A stretch of DNA of 64,000 nt. Source: Streptomyces sp. Y2F8-2 (GTDB lineage Bacteria > Actinomycetota > Actinomycetes > Streptomycetales > Streptomycetaceae). The position numbers and the translations under genes were made by a program. The DNA is taken from NCBI RefSeq assembly GCF_014905555.1, contig NZ_BNGS01000003.1:124001-188000 (forward strand), given 5' to 3'. The notes below the pieces were generated by a model. The model ran no database searches. It saw nothing but the letters and a program-made list of their open reading frames with translations, and was not told the origin of the DNA. This document shows positions 44,856 through 52,588 of this stretch, in pieces; position 1 is the stretch's first letter, and the number at the start of each line of letters is the position of its first letter.

Positions 44856-44937
44856 GGCGGTGTGCCCGAGCGGCCAAAGGGAGCAGACTGTAAATCTGTC
44901 GGCTATGCCTACCCAGGTTCGAATCCTGGCGCCGCCA
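44856..44937 (+). tRNA. tRNA-Tyr (GTA)
   Basis: An 82-base class II tRNA. Acceptor GGCGGTG pairs with CGCCGCC (one G-U) with discriminator A. The anticodon loop CTGTAAA reads GTA, there is a long variable arm, and T-loop GTTCGAATC. A 15-bp terminator hairpin follows directly. Confidence 0.96.
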
Positions 44938-44948
44938 CGCTAGTGGCA

Positions 44949-44985
44949 ATCGGCCCTTGACCAGTGAGTTTGGTCAGGGGCCGAT
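44949..44985 (+). terminator. terminator after tRNA-Tyr
   Basis: A 15-bp stem (44949-44963 with 44971-44985, one G-T pair) of the form ATCGGCCC...GGGGCCGAT with a seven-base loop lies 11 bases after the tRNA. Confidence 0.88.
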
Positions 44986-45390
44986 CTTGTTGCAAGCCGC
45001 TGACTCTGCCCGGGCCTCCCCGTGGTTCCTCGCCCGTCTGGCACGCATGTGGTACGGCGCTTCGTGACCTTGATCATCCTCAACGCCCCGCCACCCACCC
45101 GCGTCGCATTCGGTGCGGCAACCGACCTGGCGCCGGGACTCACCCACGCCCGAGCAGCTCTCGTCGGCCGCATCCCCCTCGCTCCACCGCTCGTAAAACG
45201 GCACCCCGTCGAGGGCCCCATCGCGGCTCGCTCGAACGGATCATGTCAGGGCGTGTCAGGGCGTCGGCGCCGGGAGAACGTGGTCGGCTGGGCGCCGGTG
45301 TCCCACGTCGACAACCTGCGCCAGGCGGTCGAGGCCGCTCGTGGAGCGCGCCCGAGGGGACACCTCCTTGTGGAAGGAGCAGCCCCATTG
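44986..45390. other. 405-bp region without a recognisable gene
   Basis: Between the tRNA-Tyr terminator and the hydrolase gene, long open frames exist on both strands but none looks like a protein. The hydrolase frame itself runs open through here, but its composition is not protein-like. A small direct duplication GTCAGGGCGT occurs near 45245. Confidence 0.5.
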
Positions 45391-46974
45391 GTGTCCTGGC
45401 AGAGCGTTCGAGCGAAGGGTCGGGTCCTCGCTTTGCGGCGATTGTGTCGCGGACGGCCGGTCAAGCGCATCAACCATGTGGCCCGCAGGGCCGTATCTCG
45501 CGACGGGGGACGGTTCCTCCTGTCGGTCTGCTTGATCACGGGTGCTTTCGGCTCTGGTAGCGCGACGGCCGCTGGTGGCCTCGGCTCTTCGGTCAAGCGC
45601 TGCGACACGGCGCCGACCAGCATCGCTGTCAGCGACCACTGGCTCAGATTCACGGTGCCGCCCGGGCTGATGCCGGACCCGCAATTCGACGGGCAGCCGG
45701 CAAGGATCCAGGTCCACCGCGTCCGGCCGGTGTACGCCCATGGCAAGTGCTCAAGCGTGGCCAACCGGGCCACAGTGCTGATCCACGGCCGCAGCTTCCC
45801 CGGCCCGCCGGTATTCGACCTGCGACACCGCGCCCCCGGCGGCGGGACGCTCAGCACGCAGAGGGTCCTCGCCCGGGCGGGAATCGACACCTTCGCCCCC
45901 AGCCTGCTCGGCTTCGGCCGCTCCACACGGTTCAACACGGGCCTCGACGATCCGGGCAACGCCAGCCTCAGGCCCTTCCTTCCGGACGGCAGCTGCGCCC
46001 ACCCCGAGGGCTGCGACCGCAGCCACATCCCGATCTTCCCGCTCGACCAGCAGGGGACACTGCTGTTGCACAACCCGCTCGACGGGCAGCGGCGCGCGCA
46101 CTCAAGCAACCATCGCTTCGGCCGCACCGATCTGTGGGTTCGCGACATCCGCCAGGTCATCGACGACGCCATCGCACGAGCGAAGCCGTCGGACGGCAAG
46201 GTCACCCTGATCGGCTGGTCGTTCGGCGGGCAGCTCGTCGCCCGGACGCTGTATGCGGCCAACCCGGTCCTTCCCGACAGCGCCGCCGTCATCGCGAAGG
46301 TCGACCGCGCCGTGTTCCTGGATTCGTTCTTCGGCACACCGACCGAGGACGTAATGCCACCAGGGGGCTTCACGTCCTTCCCGCTGGCCCTCAACCCCCT
46401 GGCGCAGATCGGCGGGGCCTGGGTGATGCCGCCCGGGCGTGACGCTGCCTGCACCGGGCACATCGTCCCCGACAGTCCGGAGCAGTTCCGGGCGCAGAAC
46501 GTGGAGGAGGACCGCCTGGGGAGCACCTGGGGAGGGGACGACCCCGACCACCCGACCGGCTTCGTCCGCTCGCCGACGTTCTCCAGCTACGGATGGAACA
46601 CCACCGTCGCACAGCAGCTGACCACACCCGCTCTGGTCATCCACGGTCTGGACGACACGCTCGCTCCACCGAGCAACTCCACCGCCATCTACAGCAATCT
46701 TCCGGTGGCGAACAAGGTGCTGGTGCAGGTTCAGTGCGCGAGCCACGCCCTGCACCTTGAGGGCTGCTCCGGCCCGCGGTGCACACCGGAGGCGGGAACG
46801 CCCTATGGCGGGCGTCCTGGCCGCCCCTGGTTCGGCCCCCATGCCACCTTCCAGGCAGCGGCGGTCGAGTGGATCAAAAACGGGACCTTCGACGGCGCCG
46901 CGCGCGGACACTTCATCGTCAACGAGAGCGGCGTGGCGCACCCGGCCGGAGTCACGAGCGCGCCCACACGCTGA
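45391..46974 (+). CDS. exported alpha/beta-hydrolase
   Basis: A predicted secreted serine hydrolase. From GTG 45391 (AAGGAG about 12 bases upstream; GTG 45478 is an alternative) the protein has a basic start and a hydrophobic segment (FLLSVCLITGAFGSGSATAA) that reads as a signal peptide. The mature part has the oxyanion-type HGRSFPGP, nucleophile elbow GWSFGGQ, acid HGLDDTLAPP and catalytic-His region QCASHALHLEG. Several paired Cys residues (CAHPEGCDR, CSGPRC) fit extracellular disulfides. It lies in an accessory patch next to tRNA-Tyr with another exported protein 200 bases downstream. Substrate unknown. Confidence 0.8.
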   Translation: MSWQSVRAKGRVLALRRLCRGRPVKRINHVARRAVSRDGGRFLLSVCLITGAFGSGSATAAGGLGSSVKRCDTAPTSIAVSDHWLRFTVPPGLMPDPQFDGQPARIQVHRVRPVYAHGKCSSVANRATVLIHGRSFPGPPVFDLRHRAPGGGTLSTQRVLARAGIDTFAPSLLGFGRSTRFNTGLDDPGNASLRPFLPDGSCAHPEGCDRSHIPIFPLDQQGTLLLHNPLDGQRRAHSSNHRFGRTDLWVRDIRQVIDDAIARAKPSDGKVTLIGWSFGGQLVARTLYAANPVLPDSAAVIAKVDRAVFLDSFFGTPTEDVMPPGGFTSFPLALNPLAQIGGAWVMPPGRDAACTGHIVPDSPEQFRAQNVEEDRLGSTWGGDDPDHPTGFVRSPTFSSYGWNTTVAQQLTTPALVIHGLDDTLAPPSNSTAIYSNLPVANKVLVQVQCASHALHLEGCSGPRCTPEAGTPYGGRPGRPWFGPHATFQAAAVEWIKNGTFDGAARGHFIVNESGVAHPAGVTSAPTR

Positions 46975-47174
46975 GATGTCGGTTCCGGTTCGGACGTGTG
47001 GCTGGTCTGGCGACCCCGGCCGGAGCCCCTCGACGAGACCAGGACTTTCCCCGCCGGCCGAGGAAGGCTGCCGTGGCAAAGCCACGAAGCTACCAGCCGG
47101 TTGATTGCTCCGTGGTGTCCGAGCCAGGACACCGTGGCCGAAACAGACCGATCACATGAATCGAGGAATCACAA

Positions 47175-47846
47175 ATGGAGCGCCGTGCCATGTTCAAGGG
47201 CGGAGCCGCCGCATTCGGCGCGCTCGCCATTACCGCCGTCACGAGCGGCGGCAGCCTGACGGAAGCCGCCCAGGCGTATCCGGGCCTGCTCCCGGACCCG
47301 GCCGCGGCCCCGGTGCCGAACTCCGGGCGGCCTCACTGCGCTGTGGCGCACGACCCGCTCCCGGACCCGGCCACGACCCCCGTACCCAACCCGCCCTTCC
47401 CCTGCAATTTGACCCGCGCGGAGCGGCAGCACCTGGAAACTTTCGACGAGGCGGACTTCGTGGTCTTCTCACACCAGGACTGGGCCCGCTTGGGTGAAAG
47501 CCACGCGAAGAACGTCCGCGTGCACTGGCCCGACGGGCACTACACCGACGGCCTGGACAGACACATCGAGGACGCCAAGGCGTTGTTCGTGTGGGCGCCC
47601 GACCTATCGATCGAGTCGCACCCGCTGCGGGTGGCCAAAGGCGAGCTGACCGCGGTCACCGGGGTGGCTCATGGCACCTTCTCCCGCCCGATGCCGGACG
47701 GGAAGGGTGGCTTCATCCAGCCGACCGGCAAGAGGTTCTCGATCAACTTTGCCACCGTCGCAATCTGGAACCGGCAAGGCACCATGGACGAGGAATTCCT
47801 GTTCTATGACCAACTGACCTGGAATCGGCAGATCGGCCTCGCCTGA
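47175..47846 (+). CDS. exported ester-cyclase/SnoaL-like protein
   Basis: A 223-residue protein with an exported-type N terminus (MERRAMFKGGAAAFGALAITAVTS) whose arginine pair and following hydrophobic run resemble a Tat signal. A Pro-rich linker with two similar units (LLPDPAAAPVPN and PLPDPATTPVPN) follows. The domain from about residue 85 (VRVHWPDGHYTDGLDRHIEDAKALF to EEFLFYDQLTW) matches the SnoaL-like ester cyclase pattern. Start ATG 47175 with GAGGAA upstream. Catalytic role uncertain. Confidence 0.75.
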   Translation: MERRAMFKGGAAAFGALAITAVTSGGSLTEAAQAYPGLLPDPAAAPVPNSGRPHCAVAHDPLPDPATTPVPNPPFPCNLTRAERQHLETFDEADFVVFSHQDWARLGESHAKNVRVHWPDGHYTDGLDRHIEDAKALFVWAPDLSIESHPLRVAKGELTAVTGVAHGTFSRPMPDGKGGFIQPTGKRFSINFATVAIWNRQGTMDEEFLFYDQLTWNRQIGLA

Positions 47847-48009
47847 CATTCGAGCCCGACATGTGCTGATGGATCATCGAACAGGTGCCGTTTCTCTTGC
47901 GGAGCACGCGTGTGCCGCGGGACCAGCTCTCGACCGGTGTGCCGTCGGACAGTTCCGCGGTCATGCGGTTGAGTGCCCACGGCACGCCCCGGACGGCATC
48001 AGTCCGCAT
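47845..48009 (-). pseudogene. C-terminal fragment of a SnoaL-like (NTF2-fold) gene
   Basis: On the minus strand the frame reads ALNRMTAELSDGTPVESWSR, then GTRVLRKRNGTCSMIHQHMS. This is the typical end of cytoplasmic SnoaL-like proteins (pattern R-x-G-x-W-x-I-x-H-x-H-x-S), here with Cys where Trp is usual. No N-terminal half or start is present upstream, where the sequence becomes Arg-rich noise. I read it as a decayed remnant left in the accessory patch. Confidence 0.45.
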
Positions 48010-48071
48010 CCCCACATCGGCCCGACCGGCCGCTTCCTCCCCCCGGGGCCGGTTCCTCGTACGCTGAATCC

Positions 48072-48284
48072 ATGTCGTCGCCCCGCAGGACCTGCCCCGA
48101 GTGCCGTCGGGACATCGCCGTCGTCGCGGGGCGGTTCGCGCGCCACGATCCGCCGGGGGCGCGGGGCAGCGGCGCGCTCGTCTCGTGTCCCGGGTCCCGT
48201 CGGCTCGCGCAGGCCGACGCCGCGCAGCCCACCCTCGACGGGTACGTCGTGCCGGAGTTCCCCGGTCAGCTTCCGCTCTTCTGA
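48072..48284 (+). CDS. small conserved hypothetical protein with zinc-ribbon-like start
   Basis: A 70-residue protein starting MSSPRRTCPECRRDIAVVAG, with one CxxC pair and a single later Cys (LVSCPGS), and ending GYVVPEFPGQLPLF. It has protein-like composition and a conserved look, but I do not recognise the family. The start at 48072 is chosen because the CPEC motif follows at once. Metal binding is possible but only two or three cysteines are present. Confidence 0.6.
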   Translation: MSSPRRTCPECRRDIAVVAGRFARHDPPGARGSGALVSCPGSRRLAQADAAQPTLDGYVVPEFPGQLPLF

Positions 48285-48333
48285 GGCCGGTCTCCAGGCC
48301 CGCCCTCCGCACCCCTCCGCCGACCGACGCCCG

Positions 48334-48708
48334 TCAGGGCTGCCGGACGTCCATCCGGCTCACCAGGCCCTCCGCGTCGAAGCTGTACACGTGCTCGACG
48401 GTGTCCGCCGCCCACTCGTCGCCGGTCTCCGTGCGTCTCCCGGGCCGTACGGTGGCGACGACCGCCTCGCCGTCGTCGTCCGGGCGCAGGCCCTCCAGGC
48501 GTACCAGCGGGTGGCCGGAGGCGAACTGGCGTGCCCAGTACGCGCGTACCTCCTCGTGGCCGTGGAGTCGTACGCCGTCCAGGACGTTCGGCCAGTCGAC
48601 GTCCGGGGACAGACAGTGCGGGACGAACGCGTCCCGTTCGTCGGTGGCGAACACCTCGTACATCCGCGTCAGCAATGCCGCCCGCGACGGCGCGATCCCC
48701 TCCGGCAT
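48334..48708 (-). CDS. SnoaL-like (NTF2-fold) protein
   Basis: A 124-residue single-domain protein of the SnoaL/ketosteroid-isomerase fold. LLTRMYEVFATDERDAFVPHCLSPDVDW at the start, a central HGHEEVRAYWARQF and DTVEHVYSFDAEGLVSRMDV at the end match the family. It lies 11 bases after the NAD(P)-binding protein gene and is cotranslated. Function not determinable. Confidence 0.85.
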   Translation of the reverse strand: MPEGIAPSRAALLTRMYEVFATDERDAFVPHCLSPDVDWPNVLDGVRLHGHEEVRAYWARQFASGHPLVRLEGLRPDDDGEAVVATVRPGRRTETGDEWAADTVEHVYSFDAEGLVSRMDVRQP

Positions 48709-48719
48709 CCCCGCCCCGC

Positions 48720-49376
48720 TCAGTTTCCGGCCACCGACTTCACCGCCACGGACACCGGGGTCGAACCGCTGATCAGCTCCAGCGTCAGACCGGCCGTCGC
48801 CGGGGTGTCGACGAGTTCCGCCAGGACCGCCGCCACGTCGTCGCGTGGGATCGCGCCGCGTCCCGTGTGCGCCTCCAGGCGGACCAGGCCCTTGCCGGCG
48901 TCGTCCGTCAGGGAACCGGGGCGCAGGATCGTCCAGTCCAGGGACTTGTGGGCGCGTACGTAGGCGTCGGCCTCGCCCTTGGCGCGCAGGTACACGTCGA
49001 AGACCTCGTCGCCCGGGTGTTCGGGGTCGGCGCCCATCGACGACACGACGACGAACCGGCGCACGCCCGCCCGTTCCGCCGCGTCCGCGAACAGGATCGC
49101 CGCGTCGCGGTCCACCGTGTGCTTGCGGTCCGCGCCGCTGCCCGGGCCGGCACCCGCCGCGAAGACGGCCGCGTCGGCTCCCCGCAGGTGTGCCGTGACC
49201 TCCTGAACCGACGCCGACTCCAGGTCGCACACGATCGGCTCGGCGCCCGCCTCCCGCAGATCGTCCGCCTGTTCCGCCCGGCGGATGACCCCCGCGACCT
49301 CGTCACCGCGCGCGGCGAGCAGCCGCTCCAGCCGCAGCGCGATCTGACCATGACCTCCAGCGATGACAATGCGCAT
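48720..49376 (-). CDS. NAD(P)H-binding SDR-type oxidoreductase
   Basis: A 218-residue atypical SDR (YwnB/BVR-B type). The Rossmann motif AGGHGQIALRL follows the first strand MRIVI. RFVVVSSMGAD and the SDR Tyr-x-x-x-Lys equivalent YLRAKGEAD are present, and WTILRPGSL is typical. Start at ATG 49376. It forms a two-gene unit with the SnoaL-like protein. Confidence 0.9.
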   Translation of the reverse strand: MRIVIAGGHGQIALRLERLLAARGDEVAGVIRRAEQADDLREAGAEPIVCDLESASVQEVTAHLRGADAAVFAAGAGPGSGADRKHTVDRDAAILFADAAERAGVRRFVVVSSMGADPEHPGDEVFDVYLRAKGEADAYVRAHKSLDWTILRPGSLTDDAGKGLVRLEAHTGRGAIPRDDVAAVLAELVDTPATAGLTLELISGSTPVSVAVKSVAGN

Positions 49377-49498
49377 GTTTCCGACCGTACGCCCCGACGG
49401 GGCCTTTTGCCCCACGACTCCCACGACTTCACGCACAGCGGAGCGCGCCTTCCCGCCAGGTGCAACGACCGCACGTCAGGGCCGAGTTGTCCCCGCCG

Positions 49499-50773
49499 TC
49501 ACGACGGATCCGCCCGGCCCTGCCGGGGCAGCTCCAGCGCCACCGCGGCCGAGTCGCAGTACTCCCGCACCGCGCTCGTACGAGCCACCAGGCGCCCCCG
49601 GTGGATCACCACCCGGCTGTAGGCCAGCGACAGGGCTCCGGCCAGCCCGTCGGCGCGTACCGCGAGCAGTTCCGCCGGGAAACCCGCCTCCACGCGCACC
49701 TCCGGCAGCCCGAGGGCCGCCCGCGCCGACGCGGTCACCATGTCGTACGCGTCCTCGGCGGACACCCCGTACCGCGACGCCAGCAGGTAGGCCGCCTCCA
49801 GCGGGTCTCCGCGCCCGACCGGGTTCGCCGGGTCCCTCAGTGCGCCGCTGCCCGCCGCGACCCGCACCCCGGCCGACCGCAGCAGGCGCACCGGAGCCGT
49901 GCCGCGCCGGCCGACGGCGCCGCAAACGCCCTGCGGCAGGCAGACCACGGTGACCTGGGCGGCGGCGAACCGGTCTGCGACGCGGGCGGCCGTCCCCGCC
50001 GGGAGGCGCCCGAGGCCGCCGCACGGTCCGAGCGTCACCCCTTGCCGCAGACCGCCCGCCATCGCCGCGAGCCGGGACAGCCGCACCGGATCGCGGGCGT
50101 CCGTGTGCAGGTCGACCGGGCAGCCGAACTCCGAGGCGATCTCCAGGACCGCCTCCACGTACCCGGTGGGATCGGGGTCCGCGTCCGGGCAGCCGCCCAC
50201 CACCGTTGCGCCCATCTTCACCGCGTCCCGCAGCATCGCGAGCCCGTCCGCACCGGCGAGCCCGGTCAGCGCCCCCGGCATCGCCACCGCGGTCAGCTCG
50301 GCGAGCCCGCACAGCGAGCGCCGCGCGCGCAGTACGGCGGCCAGCGCGTCCAGCCCCGGTACGTCACCGATGCGCACGTGGGAGCGCAGGGCCGTCGCGC
50401 CGTGCCCGAGTTGCAGCAGTGCGGCCTCGGTGGCGCGACGCTGGACCTCCTCCGGATGGGGCGCCTGCGGTCCGGCGCCGCCCGAACCTCCCGCGTCGCC
50501 CGTGCCGTCGGCGGACAGGGCCGTGTCGCAGTGGGCGTGCGGCTCGGCGGGGGCCGGCAGGAGGAGATAGCCGCGCAGGTCGACGCGGGCGCCGACGGCG
50601 CCGGTCGCCAGGCTGCCGGGCGTGCCGACGGCCTCGATGCGACCGCATCCGAGTCGTACGTCCACCGTCCGGCCGTCGGTGAGTCGGGCCCCGCACAGCA
50701 GCAGGGTGGCCGCGTCGGCGGGTACCGAGGGCGGGGGCGGGAAGCGGGGCGGCTGCGGTCGGCTGTCGGGCAT
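49499..50773 (-). CDS. cytosine-deaminase-like amidohydrolase with altered active site
   Basis: A 424-residue amidohydrolase-superfamily protein close in layout to CodA-type cytosine/isocytosine deaminases. It keeps the HxH metal motif (EPHAHCDTA) and the third His (VDLHTDARD). However, where CodA has the catalytic Glu after that His this protein has Ala. The His of the next strand is replaced (VTLGPCGGLG), and the metal Asp of GHDD is replaced in GSGALRDPANPVG. It may therefore be non-catalytic. ATG 50773 has AGGAGCG upstream. Confidence 0.82.
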   Translation of the reverse strand: MPDSRPQPPRFPPPPSVPADAATLLLCGARLTDGRTVDVRLGCGRIEAVGTPGSLATGAVGARVDLRGYLLLPAPAEPHAHCDTALSADGTGDAGGSGGAGPQAPHPEEVQRRATEAALLQLGHGATALRSHVRIGDVPGLDALAAVLRARRSLCGLAELTAVAMPGALTGLAGADGLAMLRDAVKMGATVVGGCPDADPDPTGYVEAVLEIASEFGCPVDLHTDARDPVRLSRLAAMAGGLRQGVTLGPCGGLGRLPAGTAARVADRFAAAQVTVVCLPQGVCGAVGRRGTAPVRLLRSAGVRVAAGSGALRDPANPVGRGDPLEAAYLLASRYGVSAEDAYDMVTASARAALGLPEVRVEAGFPAELLAVRADGLAGALSLAYSRVVIHRGRLVARTSAVREYCDSAAVALELPRQGRADPS

Positions 50774-50974
50774 CGCGCTCCTGTGGTCCACGGCACCAAA
50801 GGCAAGATCACGCAGGGTGGGTCGAGCCTAGAGTTGCGACCCGGCCGGGGCGGGGAGGAGCGCAATAGTCGTACCGGGGGTGTGGTGCGTGGGGGCACCG
50901 GGAACAGTCCGGACGGGGTGCCGCGAAACGGATTTGGGCGAACGGCAGGCGACCGTGTAATGTCTTCATCGCTC

Positions 50975-51047
50975 GCCCCAATAGCTCAGTCGGCAGAGCG
51001 TCTCCATGGTAAGGAGAAGGTCTACGGTTCGATTCCGTATTGGGGCT
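50975..51047 (+). tRNA. tRNA-Thr (GGT)
   Basis: A 73-base cloverleaf. Acceptor GCCCCAA pairs with TTGGGGC. The anticodon loop ATGGTAA reads GGT, and the T-loop is GTTCGATTC. CCA is not encoded. Confidence 0.96.
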
Positions 51048-51093
51048 CTGATGGGAGAGGATCCCGCCGCGAGGCGGGGCCCGATCGCATCGC

Positions 51094-51166
51094 AGCGGTG
51101 TAGCTCAGTCGGTAGAGCAAGCGGCTCATAATCGCTGTGTCACCGGTTCAAGTCCGGTCACCGCTA
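51094..51166 (+). tRNA. tRNA-Met (CAT), elongator type
   Basis: A 73-base cloverleaf. Acceptor AGCGGTG pairs with CACCGCT. The anticodon loop CTCATAA reads CAT, and the T-loop is GTTCAAGTC. The paired first acceptor base indicates the elongator rather than the initiator. It precedes rpmG by 90 bases. Confidence 0.95.
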
Positions 51167-51255
51167 CTCACAGTAGCCGATTGCGGGGTCGGTCCTTCGA
51201 TCGGCTACTCTTTCTTGCGTTAATTTCGTCTACCCGTTCGTCAAGGAGCACTCAC

Positions 51256-51420
51256 GTGGCTGCCACCGACGTCCGCCCGAAGATCACGCTGGCCTGCGTG
51301 GAGTGCAAGGAGCGGAACTACATCACCAAGAAGAACCGGCGCAACAACCCGGATCGTCTTGAACTGAAGAAGCACTGCCCGCGTTGCAACGCGCACACCG
51401 CGCACCGCGAGACGCGCTGA
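51256..51420 (+). CDS. rpmG: 50S ribosomal protein L33
   Basis: A 54-residue large-subunit protein, [20 protein letters not shown] followed by [10 protein letters not shown], with zinc-ribbon cysteines CVEC and CPRC, so this is the zinc-containing form. GTG 51256 with AAGGAG upstream. It sits directly after tRNA-Met, as in other actinobacteria. Confidence 0.97.
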   Translation: MAATDVRPKITLACVECKERNYITKKNRRNNPDRLELKKHCPRCNAHTAHRETR

Positions 51421-51435
51421 TCCGGACTCATCAGC

Positions 51436-51466
51436 GAGGCCGCCCCCTACAGCAGGGGGCGGCCTC
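51436..51466 (+). terminator. terminator after rpmG
   Basis: A perfect 12-bp stem (GAGGCCGCCCCC at 51436-51447 with GGGGGCGGCCTC at 51455-51466) and seven-base loop, 15 bases after the rpmG stop. Confidence 0.9.
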
Positions 51467-51603
51467 GTGTCGTTTCGGCCCGCGCGGCGCACGGTCGTTG
51501 TCAGATGCGACGATGTGGGCGGTCCGCAGGCCCGGACCGTCTCCGGACCGGGCGGCTCGTCCAGCGCGGTCAACCACAGCACACACCAGGAGGTGCCGAG
51601 CCC

Positions 51604-52059
51604 ATGGCGCTCGACCAGTCCTTCGTGGGGCGGTCCTACCCGCCCACCGACCCCTATGAGGTCGGCCGGGAGAAGATCCGTGAGTTCGCGGAGGCGATCG
51701 GGGACGCCAACCCGGCCTACACGGACCCGGAGGCCGCCAAAGCGCTCGGTCACCCCGATGTGATCGCCCCGCCGACGTTCGTGTTCGCGATCACGTACAA
51801 GGCCGCGGGCCAGGTCGTCGAGGACCCGCAGCTCGGCCTGGACTACAGCCGGGTCGTACACGGCGACCAGAGGTTCGTCTACACCCGCCCGGTCCGCGCC
51901 GGCGACCTGCTCAGCGTCACCACGACCATCGAGTCGATCAAGAGTCTGGCCGGCAACGACGTCCTGGACATCCGCGGCGACGTCCACGACGAGGTCGGTG
52001 AGCACGTGGTGACCGCCTGGACCAAGCTCGTCGCCAGGGCGCCGGAAGAGGGGGAGTGA
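51604..52059 (+). CDS. MaoC-family dehydratase, HadA/UPF0336-like
   Basis: A 151-residue hot-dog-fold protein of the UPF0336/HadA type. It opens FVGRSYPPTDPYEVGREKIREFAEAIGD and has the GHPDVIAPPTF segment and VHGDQRFVYTRPV. In mycobacteria HadA pairs with HadB to dehydrate 3-hydroxyacyl-ACP in fatty-acid elongation. Here the same pair is present without mycolate genes, so a general fatty-acid role is likely. ATG 51604; followed at once by the HadB partner. Confidence 0.92.
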   Translation: MALDQSFVGRSYPPTDPYEVGREKIREFAEAIGDANPAYTDPEAAKALGHPDVIAPPTFVFAITYKAAGQVVEDPQLGLDYSRVVHGDQRFVYTRPVRAGDLLSVTTTIESIKSLAGNDVLDIRGDVHDEVGEHVVTAWTKLVARAPEEGE

Positions 52060-52064
52060 CCCGG

Positions 52065-52493
52065 ATGACCGCGAAGATCGCGTACGACACCGTCGAGGTC
52101 GGCACCGAACTGCCGGCCCAGACCTTCCCCGTGACCCGCGCCACGCTCGTGCGGTACGCGGGCGCCTCCGGGGACTTCAACCCGATCCACTGGAACGAGA
52201 AGTTCGCCAAGGAGGTCGGTCTGCCGGACGTCATCGCGCACGGCATGTTCACCATGGCCGAGGCGATTCGGGTGGTGACCGACTGGGCGGGCGACCCCGG
52301 CGCGGTCGTCGAGTACGGGGTCCGCTTCACCAGGCCCGTCGTCGTCCCCAACGACGACCAGGGCGCCCTCGTCGAGGTCAGCGGCAAGGTCGCGGCCAAG
52401 CTCGACGACAACACGGTCCGCGTCGACCTCACGGCGACCAGCGGCGGCCAGAAGGTGCTGGGCATGTCGCGAGCGGTCGTACGGCTGGCCTGA
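52065..52493 (+). CDS. MaoC-family dehydratase, HadB-like
   Basis: A 142-residue hot-dog dehydratase with the catalytic MaoC motif (GDFNPIHWNEKFAKEVGLPD and IAHGMFTMAEAI). It supplies the catalytic Asp/His to the HadA-like partner. ATG 52065 is preferred over GTG 52056 because the G-rich ribosome-binding site is correctly spaced only for the ATG. A terminator hairpin follows. Confidence 0.93.
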   Translation: MTAKIAYDTVEVGTELPAQTFPVTRATLVRYAGASGDFNPIHWNEKFAKEVGLPDVIAHGMFTMAEAIRVVTDWAGDPGAVVEYGVRFTRPVVVPNDDQGALVEVSGKVAAKLDDNTVRVDLTATSGGQKVLGMSRAVVRLA

Positions 52494-52512
52494 CCCGCGG
52501 CCGGAGCGTTCG

Positions 52513-52546
52513 GTAAGGGGCGCTCGCCATTGTCGGCGCCCCTTAC
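52513..52546 (+). terminator. terminator after the HadB-like gene
   Basis: A perfect 11-bp stem (GTAAGGGGCGC at 52513-52523 with GCGCCCCTTAC at 52536-52546) with a 12-base loop, 20 bases after the stop. Confidence 0.85.
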
Positions 52547-52575
52547 GTCGTGCCGGGGCTGTCGGTGCCGTCTCG

Positions 52576-52581
52576 TAGTCT
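52576..52581 (+). promoter_or_regulatory. -10 box for a leaderless murB transcript
   Basis: TAGTCT ends seven bases before GTG 52589 and no ribosome-binding site lies between, so transcription probably starts at the first base of the start codon. This pattern is common in Streptomyces. Confidence 0.55.
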
Positions 52582-52588
52582 TGGGCGC

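Noticed and set aside
45022..45390. In-frame upstream extension of the exported hydrolase
   Set aside because: The translated stretch has no protein-like features and would place the signal peptide about 150 residues inside the protein; the AAGGAG before GTG 45391 is a better start.
44856..48334. Integrative element at tRNA-Tyr with attL/attR
   Set aside because: I found no integrase, no excisionase and no repeat of the tRNA 3' end downstream; kept only as an accessory patch.
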